The notes beneath the pieces are model-generated. The model worked only from the letters and a program-made list of their open reading frames with translations. It ran no database searches and was not told the origin of the DNA. Made by a program: the position numbers and the translations under genes. 64,000 bases of DNA from Sphingobacterium sp. UBA5670 (GTDB taxonomy: Bacteria; Bacteroidota; Bacteroidia; Sphingobacteriales; Sphingobacteriaceae): assembly GCF_002420705.1 (NCBI RefSeq), contig NZ_DIIM01000009.1:1-64000 (forward strand), written 5' to 3'. Of this stretch, positions 36,535 to 45,718 are shown in pieces. The stretch's first letter is position 1. Every line of letters starts with the position of its first letter.

Positions 36535-36573
36535 TCATTGAAAGGATATTTTGGCAGATAGGCCGCACAAAAA

Positions 36574-37506
36574 TTAAGATGCCAGAAAGGCTATGATCTT
36601 ATCTGCGGCCACTTCCGATAATTTATAATAACTTTCAAAAGTCCAGCCGGCAACATGTGGTGATAAGATCACATTATCTCTTTGAATCAGATTTGTATAC
36701 CATGTTTGTTCAGCAAGTTTTGGAAATTTTTCTATAGGTAACACATCAAATGCTGCACCGAGAATGGCTCCAGAATCGAGCTGATCAAGCACTGCAGGTA
36801 CCTGCACAATACCGCCGCGTGCTCCGAGTAAAAAGAAAATAGGTTTTTCAAATTTAGCCAGATAATCCGCATCAATCATTCCACGTGTTTCGTCTGTTAA
36901 AGGAATATGGAAACTGATTACATCGGCTTCTTGGTAGATCTTCTCCATAGCTGCCGCTTCTGCATACTGATCTGTGTAGTCTGTCCGATATTTGTCATAG
37001 GCGAGTACATGGACATCAAAACCGGATAGTTTTTTTGCCATCGCCATCCCGTTGTGCCCATAACCGATTAAACCAACGGTGCGCCCCTTAAGTTCAAAAC
37101 CACGGTTGGCTTCCCGAAGCCAGTGTCCCGATCTGATTTGCTGGTCGCCGCGATTCAGATTGTTCATTAAACTTAACAACATGCCGATCATATGTTCTCC
37201 CACGGCATCCCGATTGCCTTCGTTGGCCGGAATTAACAGCACACCCCGTTGAGCAGCTATTGTATCGTCAATATTGTCCATGCCGGCACCAGCGCGGGCG
37301 ATAAAGCGGAGGTTTGGCGCTAAGTCAAAAAAAGCTTTATCGACCTGAAATTTTGAACGGATGACCATACCCGAATAGTTGGGAATAATTTTTTCGGCTT
37401 CTTCCCGGCTGATAGCAGGTTGATAATCGTAAGGAATACCGGCCTGCTCAAATTTCTCAAGCATGATCTCATGAATGTCGTCGACGATCAGAATAGTAGT
37501 TTTCAT
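36574..37506 (-). CDS. D-isomer-specific 2-hydroxyacid dehydrogenase (SerA-like)
   Basis: A 310-residue NAD(P)-dependent oxidoreductase. The N-terminal substrate domain is followed by the Rossmann motif VGLIGYGHNGMAMAKKL (GxGxxG). The catalytic Arg is in GARGG, and the catalytic His in ILSPHVAGWTFES. The shape (short, without an ACT domain) fits phosphoglycerate dehydrogenase-like or glyoxylate/hydroxypyruvate reductase-like enzymes. The residues AGAGMDNIDDTIAAQRGVLLIPANEGNRDAVGEH are close to those of Bacteroidota SerA-like proteins. No serC is adjacent, so the substrate remains open. Confidence 0.9.
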   Translation of the reverse strand: MKTTILIVDDIHEIMLEKFEQAGIPYDYQPAISREEAEKIIPNYSGMVIRSKFQVDKAFFDLAPNLRFIARAGAGMDNIDDTIAAQRGVLLIPANEGNRDAVGEHMIGMLLSLMNNLNRGDQQIRSGHWLREANRGFELKGRTVGLIGYGHNGMAMAKKLSGFDVHVLAYDKYRTDYTDQYAEAAAMEKIYQEADVISFHIPLTDETRGMIDADYLAKFEKPIFFLLGARGGIVQVPAVLDQLDSGAILGAAFDVLPIEKFPKLAEQTWYTNLIQRDNVILSPHVAGWTFESYYKLSEVAADKIIAFLAS

Positions 37507-37561
37507 CCAATTATTTTTTATGCGGGAACTAAATCATAGTGCTTCTGTTGAGCATTATGAT

Positions 37562-38746
37562 TTAGTTTCCGGCGTCATGATTACGGTTAATCTGCATAAA
37601 ATCTACAGAAAGTAATTTGTTTAGCTGTTGTTGTTTCATGCGGTTCGGCATGATTTTCATGCAAAAATTTCGCATTCCTATTAGGAACGGATTTTCCCAT
37701 TGTGCAATTTTGCCTATCCTCCAGGATGTATTGCAGATATAATTTACTCGATCCAATCGCCTTTTTTCGAACCGTTGGAAGGCCAAGGTAATAGAAGCTG
37801 CTGTTTGAAGCTCGTCCATCAGTACGGCAATATCTTCAATGGCCTGACAGGCTCCCTGACCCAAGTTTGGCGTCGTGGCATGCCCGGCATCTCCCAGCAA
37901 TACTATATTGTCAAATGCAAGCTGATGGAGCGGAGCAATGTCGATGATATCATTTGCTATCAGCTCGCTATCCTTCGTTTCCGAGAGGATTGTTGGAATA
38001 GGAGTATGATAATCGCTGAAGTTGTCGAGCAGCTCCTTTGTTTTCCAATTTTTTAAAACAGGATTCTGTGCCTCAGTATTGATGCAAGCGTACCAATAGA
38101 TGCGGTTATTGACAAGTGGGGTCATGCCAAAGCGTCCTTTTGTACCCCAGGTTTCTGTGCCTTTCTCCAGCTGTATGCTGCTGTTGTCTATGGTAGCTCG
38201 CCAACAGGTATAGCCCGAATAGCGGGGTGCGGAGCCCGGAATGAGTTGTTGCCGCAACGGCGAATGTACTCCGTCGGCAATCAAAAGGGCCTGACCTTGT
38301 GCATGGCTTCCATCTTCAAAATAAACTCGAATATCTCCGCCCTCGCGATCAAAGGAAACAGCGCGTTTGCCAAGGTGGATTTGTGTATTTGGGATTTTGG
38401 ATAATAGAAACTGATGCAGATCTGCCCGATGGATAGCAAAGTTGTCCTGTTGATATTTTTGGCTGATTGATTTGGTATCTGGTTCGGCCAGGATATTTCC
38501 TTTTTGATCCAAGATATTATAGGATGCAAGGTAATGTCCTATGGGAATGATCTCGTCTTTCAGGCCTAAATGTTCCAAAGCCTGCATGGCGTTGGCCGCA
38601 AGTCCGAATCCTGCACCTATGCCCTTGAGTTCGGAAACGCTTTCATAGACATGTGCTTCAATGCCCAGCTTTGCAAGTCCTATTGCAGCACATAATCCCG
38701 CGATACCTCCACCAACGATAATAAATGTGCTGTCTGCCGCCTGCAT
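37562..38746 (-). CDS. FAD-dependent monooxygenase
   Basis: A 394-residue flavoprotein of the salicylate/p-hydroxybenzoate hydroxylase type. The FAD/NAD signature GGGIAGLCAAIGLA sits near the N-terminus. GDAGHATTPNLGQGACQAIEDI is the second FAD motif. The middle region ADGVHSPLRQQLIPGSAPRYSGYTCWR matches the DG motif of class A flavin hydroxylases. It likely hydroxylates an aromatic or related substrate using NAD(P)H, not determinable here. It lies one base from rsmA (stop 38748) on the same strand, so it may be transcribed with it. Confidence 0.9.
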   Translation of the reverse strand: MQAADSTFIIVGGGIAGLCAAIGLAKLGIEAHVYESVSELKGIGAGFGLAANAMQALEHLGLKDEIIPIGHYLASYNILDQKGNILAEPDTKSISQKYQQDNFAIHRADLHQFLLSKIPNTQIHLGKRAVSFDREGGDIRVYFEDGSHAQGQALLIADGVHSPLRQQLIPGSAPRYSGYTCWRATIDNSSIQLEKGTETWGTKGRFGMTPLVNNRIYWYACINTEAQNPVLKNWKTKELLDNFSDYHTPIPTILSETKDSELIANDIIDIAPLHQLAFDNIVLLGDAGHATTPNLGQGACQAIEDIAVLMDELQTAASITLAFQRFEKRRLDRVNYICNTSWRIGKIAQWENPFLIGMRNFCMKIMPNRMKQQQLNKLLSVDFMQINRNHDAGN

Positions 38747-38747
38747 A

Positions 38748-39527
38748 TTAAAGACTATTTGCTATTTCATTTGTTAAGCCCACAAAATCATCTACCGTCA
38801 GTCGTTCTGCACGTAGTTCATACAGCGGATTGTCGGACATTCTGTCTTTAGGAACGACACCCGAAAGTGAGTTTCGGAGGGTCTTACGACGTTGGTTGAA
38901 GCCCGCTTTTACAACACGCCAAAATAGTTTTTCATCACAATTCAATTGCTCGCGGTCATTGCGGGTCATGCGAATAACGCCCGAGAGTACTTTTGGCGGC
39001 GGATTAAATGCTCCTGCCTTGACGGTAAATAGATATTCTACCTTATAGTAAGCCTGTAAAAAGACACTTAATATGCCATATTCCTTGCTGCCCGCTTTAG
39101 CCGTACAGCGTTCTGCCACCTCTTTCTGGAACATACCCGCCATCTGAACGACACGCTGGCGCTCCTCCAAAATTTTAAAAAGAATTTGGGAAGAGATATT
39201 GTAAGGAAAATTGCCAATAACGGCCATTTTCTCCCCAAAATATTGTGAAAAGTCAAGATTCAGAAAATCACCGTGGATCAATCGCTTGCCCAATTGGGGA
39301 TATTTATCATCCAAATAAGCAATGGATTCATCATCCACGTCGATCAGATAGGTCTCATATTCCTCCTTCTGCAACAGAAAATCCGAAAGTACCCCCATTC
39401 CTGGACCGACTTCAAGCACCTGGCTAAAACCCAATTTAGGATCCAATGCTTCCACAATCTTTTGTGCAGCATTTTTATCGTTCAAGAAATGCTGTCCTAA
39501 ATGTTTTTTTGCTCTTACTGTACTCAT
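38748..39527 (-). CDS. rsmA: 16S rRNA dimethyladenosine transferase
   Basis: RsmA (KsgA) dimethylates two adjacent adenosines in helix 45 of 16S rRNA during 30S maturation. The ATG at 39527 gives 259 residues and the classical start MSTVRAKKHLGQHFLND; the longer frame to 39608 adds a hydrophobic stretch not found in the family. SAM-binding VLEVGPGMGVLSDFL and the catalytic NFPYNISSQI (N-[FL]-P-Y-N) are clear. C-terminal AGFNQRRKTLRNSL is also typical. pdxA is divergent across a 146-base gap, a common pairing. Confidence 0.97.
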   Translation of the reverse strand: MSTVRAKKHLGQHFLNDKNAAQKIVEALDPKLGFSQVLEVGPGMGVLSDFLLQKEEYETYLIDVDDESIAYLDDKYPQLGKRLIHGDFLNLDFSQYFGEKMAVIGNFPYNISSQILFKILEERQRVVQMAGMFQKEVAERCTAKAGSKEYGILSVFLQAYYKVEYLFTVKAGAFNPPPKVLSGVIRMTRNDREQLNCDEKLFWRVVKAGFNQRRKTLRNSLSGVVPKDRMSDNPLYELRAERLTVDDFVGLTNEIANSL

Positions 39528-39646
39528 GTTGCAAAAGTAATGAAAATTAAAAACTAAAGTCAGAAGTAAAAAGCTAAAACTTAAAAATGAGCCAGGAGCA
39601 AAGAACAAGGATAAAGGACAATACCCAATACTAAAAAAAAATCCCT

Positions 39647-39654
39647 ATTTTTGA
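39647..39654 (+). promoter_or_regulatory. Probable -7 element of pdxA
   Basis: TATTTTTG matches TAnnTTTG, 20 bases before the pdxA ATG. No upstream TTTG partner is evident. Confidence 0.4.
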
Positions 39655-39673
39655 ATCAAAGCATTTAAACAGA

Positions 39674-40729
39674 ATGAGCGATAAATTAAAAATCGGAATT
39701 ACCGTAGGCGATATTAACGGCATTGGACTTGAAGTAATCATTAAATCTTTGGTGGATCAACGTATGTGTGACTTTTTTACACCAGTGGTTTACGGAAACA
39801 CAAAGGTTGCTTCTTTTCACCGTAAAGCGATCGGCGTAAATGATTTTAGCTTTAATGTGATTAATGATGCTGAGCAGGCGCATTCCAAAAGAGCGAATAT
39901 GATCAATTGTTGGCAGGAAGACGTTAAGATTTCGTTGGGTGAAGAAAACGAAATAGGCGGCAAATATGCATTCCTATCCCTGGAGAAGGCCGTTGAAGAT
40001 CTAAAAGCGGGTAAAATCGATGCTTTGGTGACGGCTCCGATCAATAAGCACAACATCCAGCAGGAAGGATTTCAATTTCCGGGTCATACCGAATACTTGC
40101 AAGACAAAGTTGGAGCCGATGATGTGCTGATGTTTATGGTGTGTGATGAATTGCGTATTGGTGTAGTGACAGGTCACATTCCCCTGCATGAGGTCGCTGC
40201 TCATATTACAGAAGAAGCCATTCTTAAGAAGCTTGCGTTGATGAATGACTCTTTAAAGAAAGATTTTTGGATTGAAAAACCTAAGATTGCAGTTTTGGGA
40301 CTTAATCCGCATGCTGGTGATCATGGGATTATTGGCACCGAAGATGATCAGATCATTAGACCTACGGTAGAAAAAGCAAACGAACAGGGGATCTTCTGTT
40401 TTGGACCTTACCCCGCCGATGGATTCTTTGCAAAAGGAGCTTACGAAAAATTTGATGCGGTATTGGCGATGTATCACGATCAAGGATTAATTCCTTTCAA
40501 ACATATCGCCAAAGGTGCAGGAGTGAACTATACCGCTGGTCTACCCATCGTACGCACTTCGCCAGATCATGGTACGGGCTATGATATCGCAGGAAAAAAT
40601 CTAGCTTCCGAAAGTTCTTTTGTAGAAGCCATTTTTTCAGCTTTGCACATTGTAAAGCGCCGCCGTGAACAAGCCGAATTGCTTAAAAATCCACTTGCTT
40701 TCCGTAAATTATCCAAAGATAGGGATTAG
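39674..40729 (+). CDS. pdxA: 4-hydroxythreonine-4-phosphate dehydrogenase
   Basis: PdxA oxidises 4-phosphohydroxy-L-threonine in the DXP-dependent pathway of pyridoxal phosphate synthesis. The 351-residue protein begins KIGITVGDINGIGLEVIIK. Metal-binding histidines are in FPGHTEYLQ, LGLNPHAGDHG and MYHDQGLIPFK. The closing RTSPDHGTGYDIAGK is diagnostic of PdxA. The gene is divergent from rsmA, and the cca gene follows 55 bases later with its own possible promoter. Confidence 0.97.
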   Translation: MSDKLKIGITVGDINGIGLEVIIKSLVDQRMCDFFTPVVYGNTKVASFHRKAIGVNDFSFNVINDAEQAHSKRANMINCWQEDVKISLGEENEIGGKYAFLSLEKAVEDLKAGKIDALVTAPINKHNIQQEGFQFPGHTEYLQDKVGADDVLMFMVCDELRIGVVTGHIPLHEVAAHITEEAILKKLALMNDSLKKDFWIEKPKIAVLGLNPHAGDHGIIGTEDDQIIRPTVEKANEQGIFCFGPYPADGFFAKGAYEKFDAVLAMYHDQGLIPFKHIAKGAGVNYTAGLPIVRTSPDHGTGYDIAGKNLASESSFVEAIFSALHIVKRRREQAELLKNPLAFRKLSKDRD

Positions 40730-40742
40730 GGGAAAAAATTGT

Positions 40743-40750
40743 TACTTTTG
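40743..40750 (+). promoter_or_regulatory. Probable -7 element of the cca promoter
   Basis: TACTTTTG matches TAnnTTTG, 35 bases before the cca ATG at 40785. It lies just after the pdxA stop, so cca may have its own transcript. Confidence 0.45.
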
Positions 40751-40784
40751 CAAACTGTTTGGTTTTTTACCTGCTGTTTTGACT

Positions 40785-42218
40785 ATGTACGATAATTTAC
40801 AACATCCAATCTTTTCAATCATTAAGGAACTCGCCGAGACAACAAACACCGAATGTTATGTCATCGGTGGGTATGTCCGCGACTATATAATGAAGCGCCC
40901 TTTTAAGAATGATGTGGATATTGTTGTTGTCGGTAGCGGTATTGAATTTGCCACTTTATTGGGCGAAAAGCTCCATACCAAAGTTGCCGTATATAAAAAT
41001 TTCGGTACAGCAATGCTTGTTTATGAAGGACTGAATGTAGAGTTTGTCGGTGCCCGAAGGGAATCCTACCGTGCCAATTCACGCAAGCCGATTGTAGAAG
41101 ATGGTACTTTAACCGATGATCAAAATCGCCGTGATTTTACGATCAATGCGATGGCCTTTTCCTTAAATAAGTCCGATTACGGTACTTTAGTCGATCCATT
41201 TGAAGGTATACAAGATCTTGAACAGCGCATTATTCGAACGCCCTTAGATCCGATAGAAACGTTTTCAGATGATCCATTGCGGATGATGCGGGCTATTCGC
41301 TTCGCTACACAGTTAAATTTTAAAATTGCTATCGAAGCCATTACAGCGATCACCGATACCAAAGAGCGGATAAAAATTATTTCCAAAGAACGGATTATTG
41401 ATGAAATCAATAAGATTATTCTTTCATCAAAACCGTCGGTAGGTTTCAAATACCTGTTTGATACTGGTCTATTGGAATTGATATTTCCGGCGATGTATAA
41501 TTTACATGGTGTGGATATTATTGATGGCAAGGGGCATAAAGATAATTTTTACCATACCTTGGAAGTATTGGATAATGTATGCGAATTATCGGATGATCTC
41601 TGGTTACGTTGGGCGGCGATTATGCACGATATTGCCAAACCGGCAACAAAACGTTTCGATAAAAAGCTCGGCTGGACTTTTCACGGCCACGAAGATCGTG
41701 GTGCACGGATGGTACCTAAGCTTTTTGCAGAATTGAAGCTTCCACTCAATGAGAAAATGAAATTTGTGCAGAAGCTTGTACAGCTGCATCTCCGGCCGAT
41801 TGTCCTCGCACAAGATATCGTAACAGATTCTGCCGTACGTCGTCTGCTATTTGAGGCTGGCGATGATATTGAAGCGCTGATGATGCTGTGCCATGCCGAT
41901 GTGACGACGAAAAATGAGTTTAAAAAGAAAAAATATCGCCAGAACTTCGAACTTGTCAAGCAAAAACTGAAGGATGTTGAAGAGCGGGATAAAGTCCGAA
42001 ACTGGCAGCCTCCGGTCAGCGGAGAAGATATTATGGTCTTGTTTGGCTTAGCTCCGGGGCGTACAGTAGGGCAACTGAAAAATTTGATCCGAGAAGCTAT
42101 TTTGGAAGGTGAAATTCCAAATTCCCGTGTAGAGGCGTATCAATTCTTGGTAAAAAAAGGCAGGGAAATGAACCTGACGATCAAACAAGAAATCCCATTG
42201 GAAATTTCCAATTCTTAA
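40785..42218 (+). CDS. cca: CCA tRNA nucleotidyltransferase with HD domain
   Basis: This enzyme adds or repairs the 3-prime CCA end of tRNAs. Starting at ATG 40785 (the frame extends to 40665, overlapping pdxA, which is unlikely) it has 477 residues. The nucleotidyltransferase head shows YVIGGYVRDYIMKR and the catalytic DVDIVVVG; RRDFTINAMAF and DPLRMMRAIRFATQL follow. A C-terminal HD domain is present (WAAIMHDIAKPATKRFD, HEDRGARM). The family also contains poly(A) polymerases, but in Bacteroidota this HD-containing type is normally the CCA enzyme. Followed by a pRiA4b-like gene and miaA. Confidence 0.93.
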   Translation: MYDNLQHPIFSIIKELAETTNTECYVIGGYVRDYIMKRPFKNDVDIVVVGSGIEFATLLGEKLHTKVAVYKNFGTAMLVYEGLNVEFVGARRESYRANSRKPIVEDGTLTDDQNRRDFTINAMAFSLNKSDYGTLVDPFEGIQDLEQRIIRTPLDPIETFSDDPLRMMRAIRFATQLNFKIAIEAITAITDTKERIKIISKERIIDEINKIILSSKPSVGFKYLFDTGLLELIFPAMYNLHGVDIIDGKGHKDNFYHTLEVLDNVCELSDDLWLRWAAIMHDIAKPATKRFDKKLGWTFHGHEDRGARMVPKLFAELKLPLNEKMKFVQKLVQLHLRPIVLAQDIVTDSAVRRLLFEAGDDIEALMMLCHADVTTKNEFKKKKYRQNFELVKQKLKDVEERDKVRNWQPPVSGEDIMVLFGLAPGRTVGQLKNLIREAILEGEIPNSRVEAYQFLVKKGREMNLTIKQEIPLEISNS

Positions 42219-42263
42219 AATATAGTATTATTTTTAAAAGGTTAAAAGAAGAAAATAGCAGAG

Positions 42264-42854
42264 ATGGCAATTTATAGATTTAGAGTTACTTTTGAAGATT
42301 ATGAAGATGTATATCGTGAAATCGACATGCCTTCAAAAAGTACATTTATAGAGCTACATGAGGAAATCCATAAATCAACAGGGTATGCTGCGGATGCATC
42401 TTCCTCTTTCTATGTGAGCAACGATCAATGGAAAAAGGGAACTGAGATCGCATTTAAGCCTACACAGCGTAAAAAAGATGCTGAGGTGTTGTTGATGGAG
42501 AATATCCGTTTAAGTAAGTTTATCGATGATCCACATCAAAAATTTTACTACGTTTACAATTTTGATCGTCCTTATGATTTTCAGGTTGAGTTGATCAAGA
42601 TTTTAAAAGAAGAGGATGGCAAGGATTATCCGGCTCTATTTAAATCGATTGGTCAAGTCCCTAAAACGATGACTGCTGCTAATTTCCCGGTATCAGATGC
42701 TGTTGAAGAGGACGAGTATGTAGAGGAAGACGATACACAATATGGTGTAGACGATGAAGACGAACTGGATGGCTTTGATAGCGATGATGAGGAGGAAGGT
42801 GAAGATGGCGGTGAAGAGCGTGAGGAATCCAACGGCTACGAAGACGAATATTAA
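42264..42854 (+). CDS. pRiA4b ORF-3-like protein with acidic tail
   Basis: A 196-residue protein. The N-terminal part (about 1-150) has the plasmid pRiA4b ORF-3-like fold: MAIYRFRVTFEDYEDVYREIDMP, FIELHEEIHKSTGYAADASSSFYVS and LVELIKILKEED-like segments. The final 50 residues are almost wholly acidic (DDEDELDGFDSDDEEEGEDGGEE). The molecular function of this family is unknown. It sits between cca and miaA with short gaps (45 and 46 bases), in a run of tRNA-processing genes, hinting at an RNA-related role. An acidic tail could mimic nucleic acid or bind basic proteins. Confidence 0.8.
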   Translation: MAIYRFRVTFEDYEDVYREIDMPSKSTFIELHEEIHKSTGYAADASSSFYVSNDQWKKGTEIAFKPTQRKKDAEVLLMENIRLSKFIDDPHQKFYYVYNFDRPYDFQVELIKILKEEDGKDYPALFKSIGQVPKTMTAANFPVSDAVEEDEYVEEDDTQYGVDDEDELDGFDSDDEEEGEDGGEEREESNGYEDEY

Positions 42855-42900
42855 TTAAGAATACTTCACAGGTATTTTTCAGTCTGTGGAGTGCTATAGT

Positions 42901-43818
42901 ATGGCGAATAAAAAAACATTGATAGCCATTGTGGGGCCAACTGCTGTTGGTAAGACTGCAATGGCTATTTCATTGGCTCAATATTTTAAAACAGCGATAA
43001 TTTCCGCAGATTCCCGTCAGTTCTATCGGGAAATGTCTATTGGTACAGCAAAGCCTGATCCGGAGGAACTTCAGGCTGCTCCACATTATTTTATCGACTC
43101 ACATACGATCACGCAGGACTATTCTGCAGGTGATTTTGAGCGGGAAGCCTTACAGAAACTGGAAGAACTGTTTCAATTGCATAATGTAGTAATTATGGTA
43201 GGTGGTTCCGGTTTGTTCGTCCGCGCGCTATGTGAGGGATTGGATGATCTGCCCAAGGCCGGTGATGAAGTGCGTGAGCGACTTAATCATGAACTTGCCG
43301 TTGATGGATTGGAAGTTTTAAAAGATCGATTGAAAAGCATCGATCCCGTCTATTTTCAAACTGCAGACATCGACAATCCGCAACGGGTAGTCCGGGCTCT
43401 AGAAGTTTTTGAGGCGACAGGCAAACCGATGTCATTTTACCATAAGAAAGATGTCGAGAAAAGACCTTTTGATATACTTACCATTGGTTTGAATATGGAT
43501 CGGGCAAAGTTGTATGAAAGGATAAATTTACGTGTAGATTTGATGATGGCAAATGGTTTACTGGACGAAGTGAAAAATCTACTTCCCTTTAAGACGAAAC
43601 CCGCATTGCTCACTGTAGGGTATGCGGAGTTGTTTGATTATCTAGATGGAAAACAATCTTTGGCAGAAGCTGTAGAGAAAATCAAGCAAAATTCGAGGCG
43701 TTATGCCAAGCGGCAGATTACCTGGTTTAAAAAATATGGTCATACACATTGGTTCCAGTCTCAGGACACTACCGCTATTATCGATTTCATTCAGAAAGAG
43801 CTGGAAGGAGCACACTAA
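42901..43818 (+). CDS. miaA: tRNA dimethylallyltransferase
   Basis: MiaA transfers a dimethylallyl group to A37 of tRNAs reading UNN codons. The ATG at 42901 (MANKKTLIAIVGPTAVGKT) gives 305 residues; the alternative GTG at 42886 adds five. The P-loop GPTAVGKT is at 12-19. DSRQFYREMSIGTAKP and the DFEREAL segment match substrate-binding motifs; NPQRVVRALEV and the C-terminal RRYAKRQITWFKK are characteristic. A strong terminator follows. Confidence 0.97.
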   Translation: MANKKTLIAIVGPTAVGKTAMAISLAQYFKTAIISADSRQFYREMSIGTAKPDPEELQAAPHYFIDSHTITQDYSAGDFEREALQKLEELFQLHNVVIMVGGSGLFVRALCEGLDDLPKAGDEVRERLNHELAVDGLEVLKDRLKSIDPVYFQTADIDNPQRVVRALEVFEATGKPMSFYHKKDVEKRPFDILTIGLNMDRAKLYERINLRVDLMMANGLLDEVKNLLPFKTKPALLTVGYAELFDYLDGKQSLAEAVEKIKQNSRRYAKRQITWFKKYGHTHWFQSQDTTAIIDFIQKELEGAH

Positions 43819-43891
43819 TCCAGCCGCAATGTTTGCCCTGCTGAACGAAGCCTCTAAACCAGCTTCTGCAGGGTAATACCATGCAGGAAAT

Positions 43892-43929
43892 AAACAAAGC
43901 CTTTGTTTTTTACAACAAAGGCTTTGTTT
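43892..43929 (+). terminator. Terminator of miaA
   Basis: A perfect 16-bp stem (43892-43907 with 43914-43929) with a 6-nt loop. The left arm is A-rich and the right arm ends in TTT, so it can also act for ilvE on the minus strand. Confidence 0.88.
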
Positions 43930-43944
43930 CTGAAAGTATAAGTT

Positions 43945-44015
43945 TTATTGACCAGAAAGAACCTTCAATTTGATCTCATAGCTGCCGTAGTTTTTGAAAT
44001 CATGAAGGTTTTATT
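43945..44015 (+). repeat. Dispersed palindromic repeat, copy A
   Basis: Arms AACCTTCA (43960-43967) and TGAAGGTT (44003-44010) enclose CTCATAGCTGCC. Shared words with the other copies are GACCAG/AAGAACCTTC on the left and ATGAAGGTTTT on the right. It lies between the miaA terminator and the ilvE stop. Confidence 0.65.
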
Positions 44016-44028
44016 TTCAAGTTAATGT

Positions 44029-45099
44029 TTACTTCACTAAATAGTTCCATCCGAACGGATCTTCTACTTTGCCATAGCGCAATTCGTTCAAATAATGCAA
44101 TACACGATTTGAAAACTCGCGGCCTTCAACAGGAGGCAAGTGATAATCTTGGCCTTCAAAACCGATACGGCTGATATCTGTGATGGTTGCTGCAGTACCG
44201 GCTGCGAAAGCTTCCGTTACTGTGCCCGCCTTAATTCCGTCAATCAGTTCTTGTATAGATACTTTTCTTTGTTCGGCCTTATAACCCCATTTCTCTGCCA
44301 GTTCCATGATGGTACGGCGTGTCACACCGTGTAGGATTGTATCACCATGTGGTGTGATGATCGTATCGCCAATGCGGAAAATAAGGTTTGCTGTACCTGC
44401 TTCTTCAATATATTTATGTTCAGAAGCATCTGTCCACATAATTTGGTCATAACCTTCATCATTAGCCAATTGCGTAGGGTAAAGCGATAAGGCGTAGTTA
44501 CCGGCATTTTTAGAAAAGCCGACACCACCTTCAGCTGCACGTGTATAGTAGGTCTCTACTTTTAGGCTGATTGGTTTACTGTAATACGCACCTACTGGGC
44601 CTGTGATAATGATAAATTTGTAGGACTTAGAAGGATGCACACCTAAAGCTGCTTCTGTTCCGAACATAAAAGGACGGATATACAAGGATGAACCTTCTTT
44701 TGCTGGAACCCAGTTACGGTCGATCTCCAATAGCTTGCTTAGGCCATCCATAAAAATCTCCTCAGGTACTTCTGGCATTTGAAGACGTGCGGCAGATTTG
44801 TTGAATCTTTCCCAGTTTCTGTCGGGACGGAAGATACTCACTGTTCCATCTGCAAATTTATAAGCTTTGATTCCTTCAAAGATTGCTTGACCATAATGTA
44901 AAGCGGACATCGAAGGACTAATACTGATATCTCCATAAGGGACGATGCTGACATCTTTCCATTCACCGTCATCATAGTTTGCGACCAGCATGTGGTCGGA
45001 TAAAATCTTTCCGAATTTTAGATTGTCGAAATCTACTTGCGAGAGTCTTGAATTTTGAGTTGGCTCTACGCGAATTGAATAGTTCTCTGTCGCGTTCAT
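44029..45099 (-). CDS. ilvE: Branched-chain amino acid aminotransferase
   Basis: This PLP enzyme of fold type IV performs the final transamination of leucine, isoleucine and valine synthesis, and the first step of their breakdown. The 356-residue length fits the longer (eukaryote-like) BCAT subgroup. Motifs include the early PYGDISISPSMSALHYGQAIFEGIKAY, substrate-binding YIRPFMFG, the internal-aldimine Lys in GFSKNAGNYALSLYP, and EEAGTANLIFRIGDTIITP. C-terminal EAFAAGTAATITDI is also typical. It stands alone; a 680-base non-coding gap lies upstream. Confidence 0.95.
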   Translation of the reverse strand: MNATENYSIRVEPTQNSRLSQVDFDNLKFGKILSDHMLVANYDDGEWKDVSIVPYGDISISPSMSALHYGQAIFEGIKAYKFADGTVSIFRPDRNWERFNKSAARLQMPEVPEEIFMDGLSKLLEIDRNWVPAKEGSSLYIRPFMFGTEAALGVHPSKSYKFIIITGPVGAYYSKPISLKVETYYTRAAEGGVGFSKNAGNYALSLYPTQLANDEGYDQIMWTDASEHKYIEEAGTANLIFRIGDTIITPHGDTILHGVTRRTIMELAEKWGYKAEQRKVSIQELIDGIKAGTVTEAFAAGTAATITDISRIGFEGQDYHLPPVEGREFSNRVLHYLNELRYGKVEDPFGWNYLVK

Positions 45100-45424
45100 C
45101 TTATTGTTTAATTACTTAGGCTAAGTTAGGAAAAAAATAAAATATAAGCTGTACCTATATTCCGATAATTTACTTACTTTGATATGCCTGTTATTTCGGA
45201 CAGTTGTTCCCTATTTTACTACACTTTTTTTTGAAATGGAAGAATTTCAAAACATTCTTTTATGCTATTCTGTATTTTTAATTAAATACGTTAACAATAT
45301 ATTAATTAACACGCGGTCTTCATATTATGGCATAAAGTTTGGCTGTAAAGAATGCGGTCCTTTAGATGGGCTTTCTGGTCCGCAGTAACGCTATAAAATC
45401 ACTTATCATAAAAATAAACTTAGT

Positions 45425-45583
45425 ATGGAATTGACTCACAGTCTTAACAAAAGTAGTGAAGTAACATCAGGCGATAATCGCTCCGTGTTACAGGGTGATG
45501 TTGAAGTTCAGAAGAAAGGTATTTCTATGAATTTTATCCTTGGTTTTTTTGTTTTTTTATATAAAACGGCAATTAAACCTTAA
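45425..45583 (+). CDS. Possible 52-residue hypothetical protein
   Basis: An ATG-started frame encoding 52 residues: a polar first half (MELTHSLNKSSEVTSG...) and a hydrophobic stretch (MNFILGFFVFLYKT) near the end. No family is recognised and no promoter is clear. It may be a microprotein, a decayed gene or chance. Confidence 0.22.
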   Translation: MELTHSLNKSSEVTSGDNRSVLQGDVEVQKKGISMNFILGFFVFLYKTAIKP

Positions 45584-45671
45584 TAAACCTCCATTATAGT
45601 CTAAGCTTTCTTGAGCTTATCAATTAGACGAACTCACAGCAGTTCTTTAAAACAACAAAATTCAGCAATAA

Positions 45672-45718
45672 GAGATTAGCCAAAATATAGGGAAACCCAG
45701 GAAATTTTGGCTAATCTC
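45672..45718. repeat. 15-bp perfect inverted repeat
   Basis: GAGATTAGCCAAAAT (45672-45686) is perfectly complementary to 45704-45718, with a 17-nt loop. It lies 61 bases beyond the GH3 stop on the minus strand. No T-run follows on the plus side, so it may be a terminator without a tail, or a protein site. Confidence 0.6.

Noticed and set aside
45179..45388. A 69-residue plus-strand frame upstream of ilvE
   Set aside because: It has only a TTG start, no recognisable domain and no promoter; probably chance.
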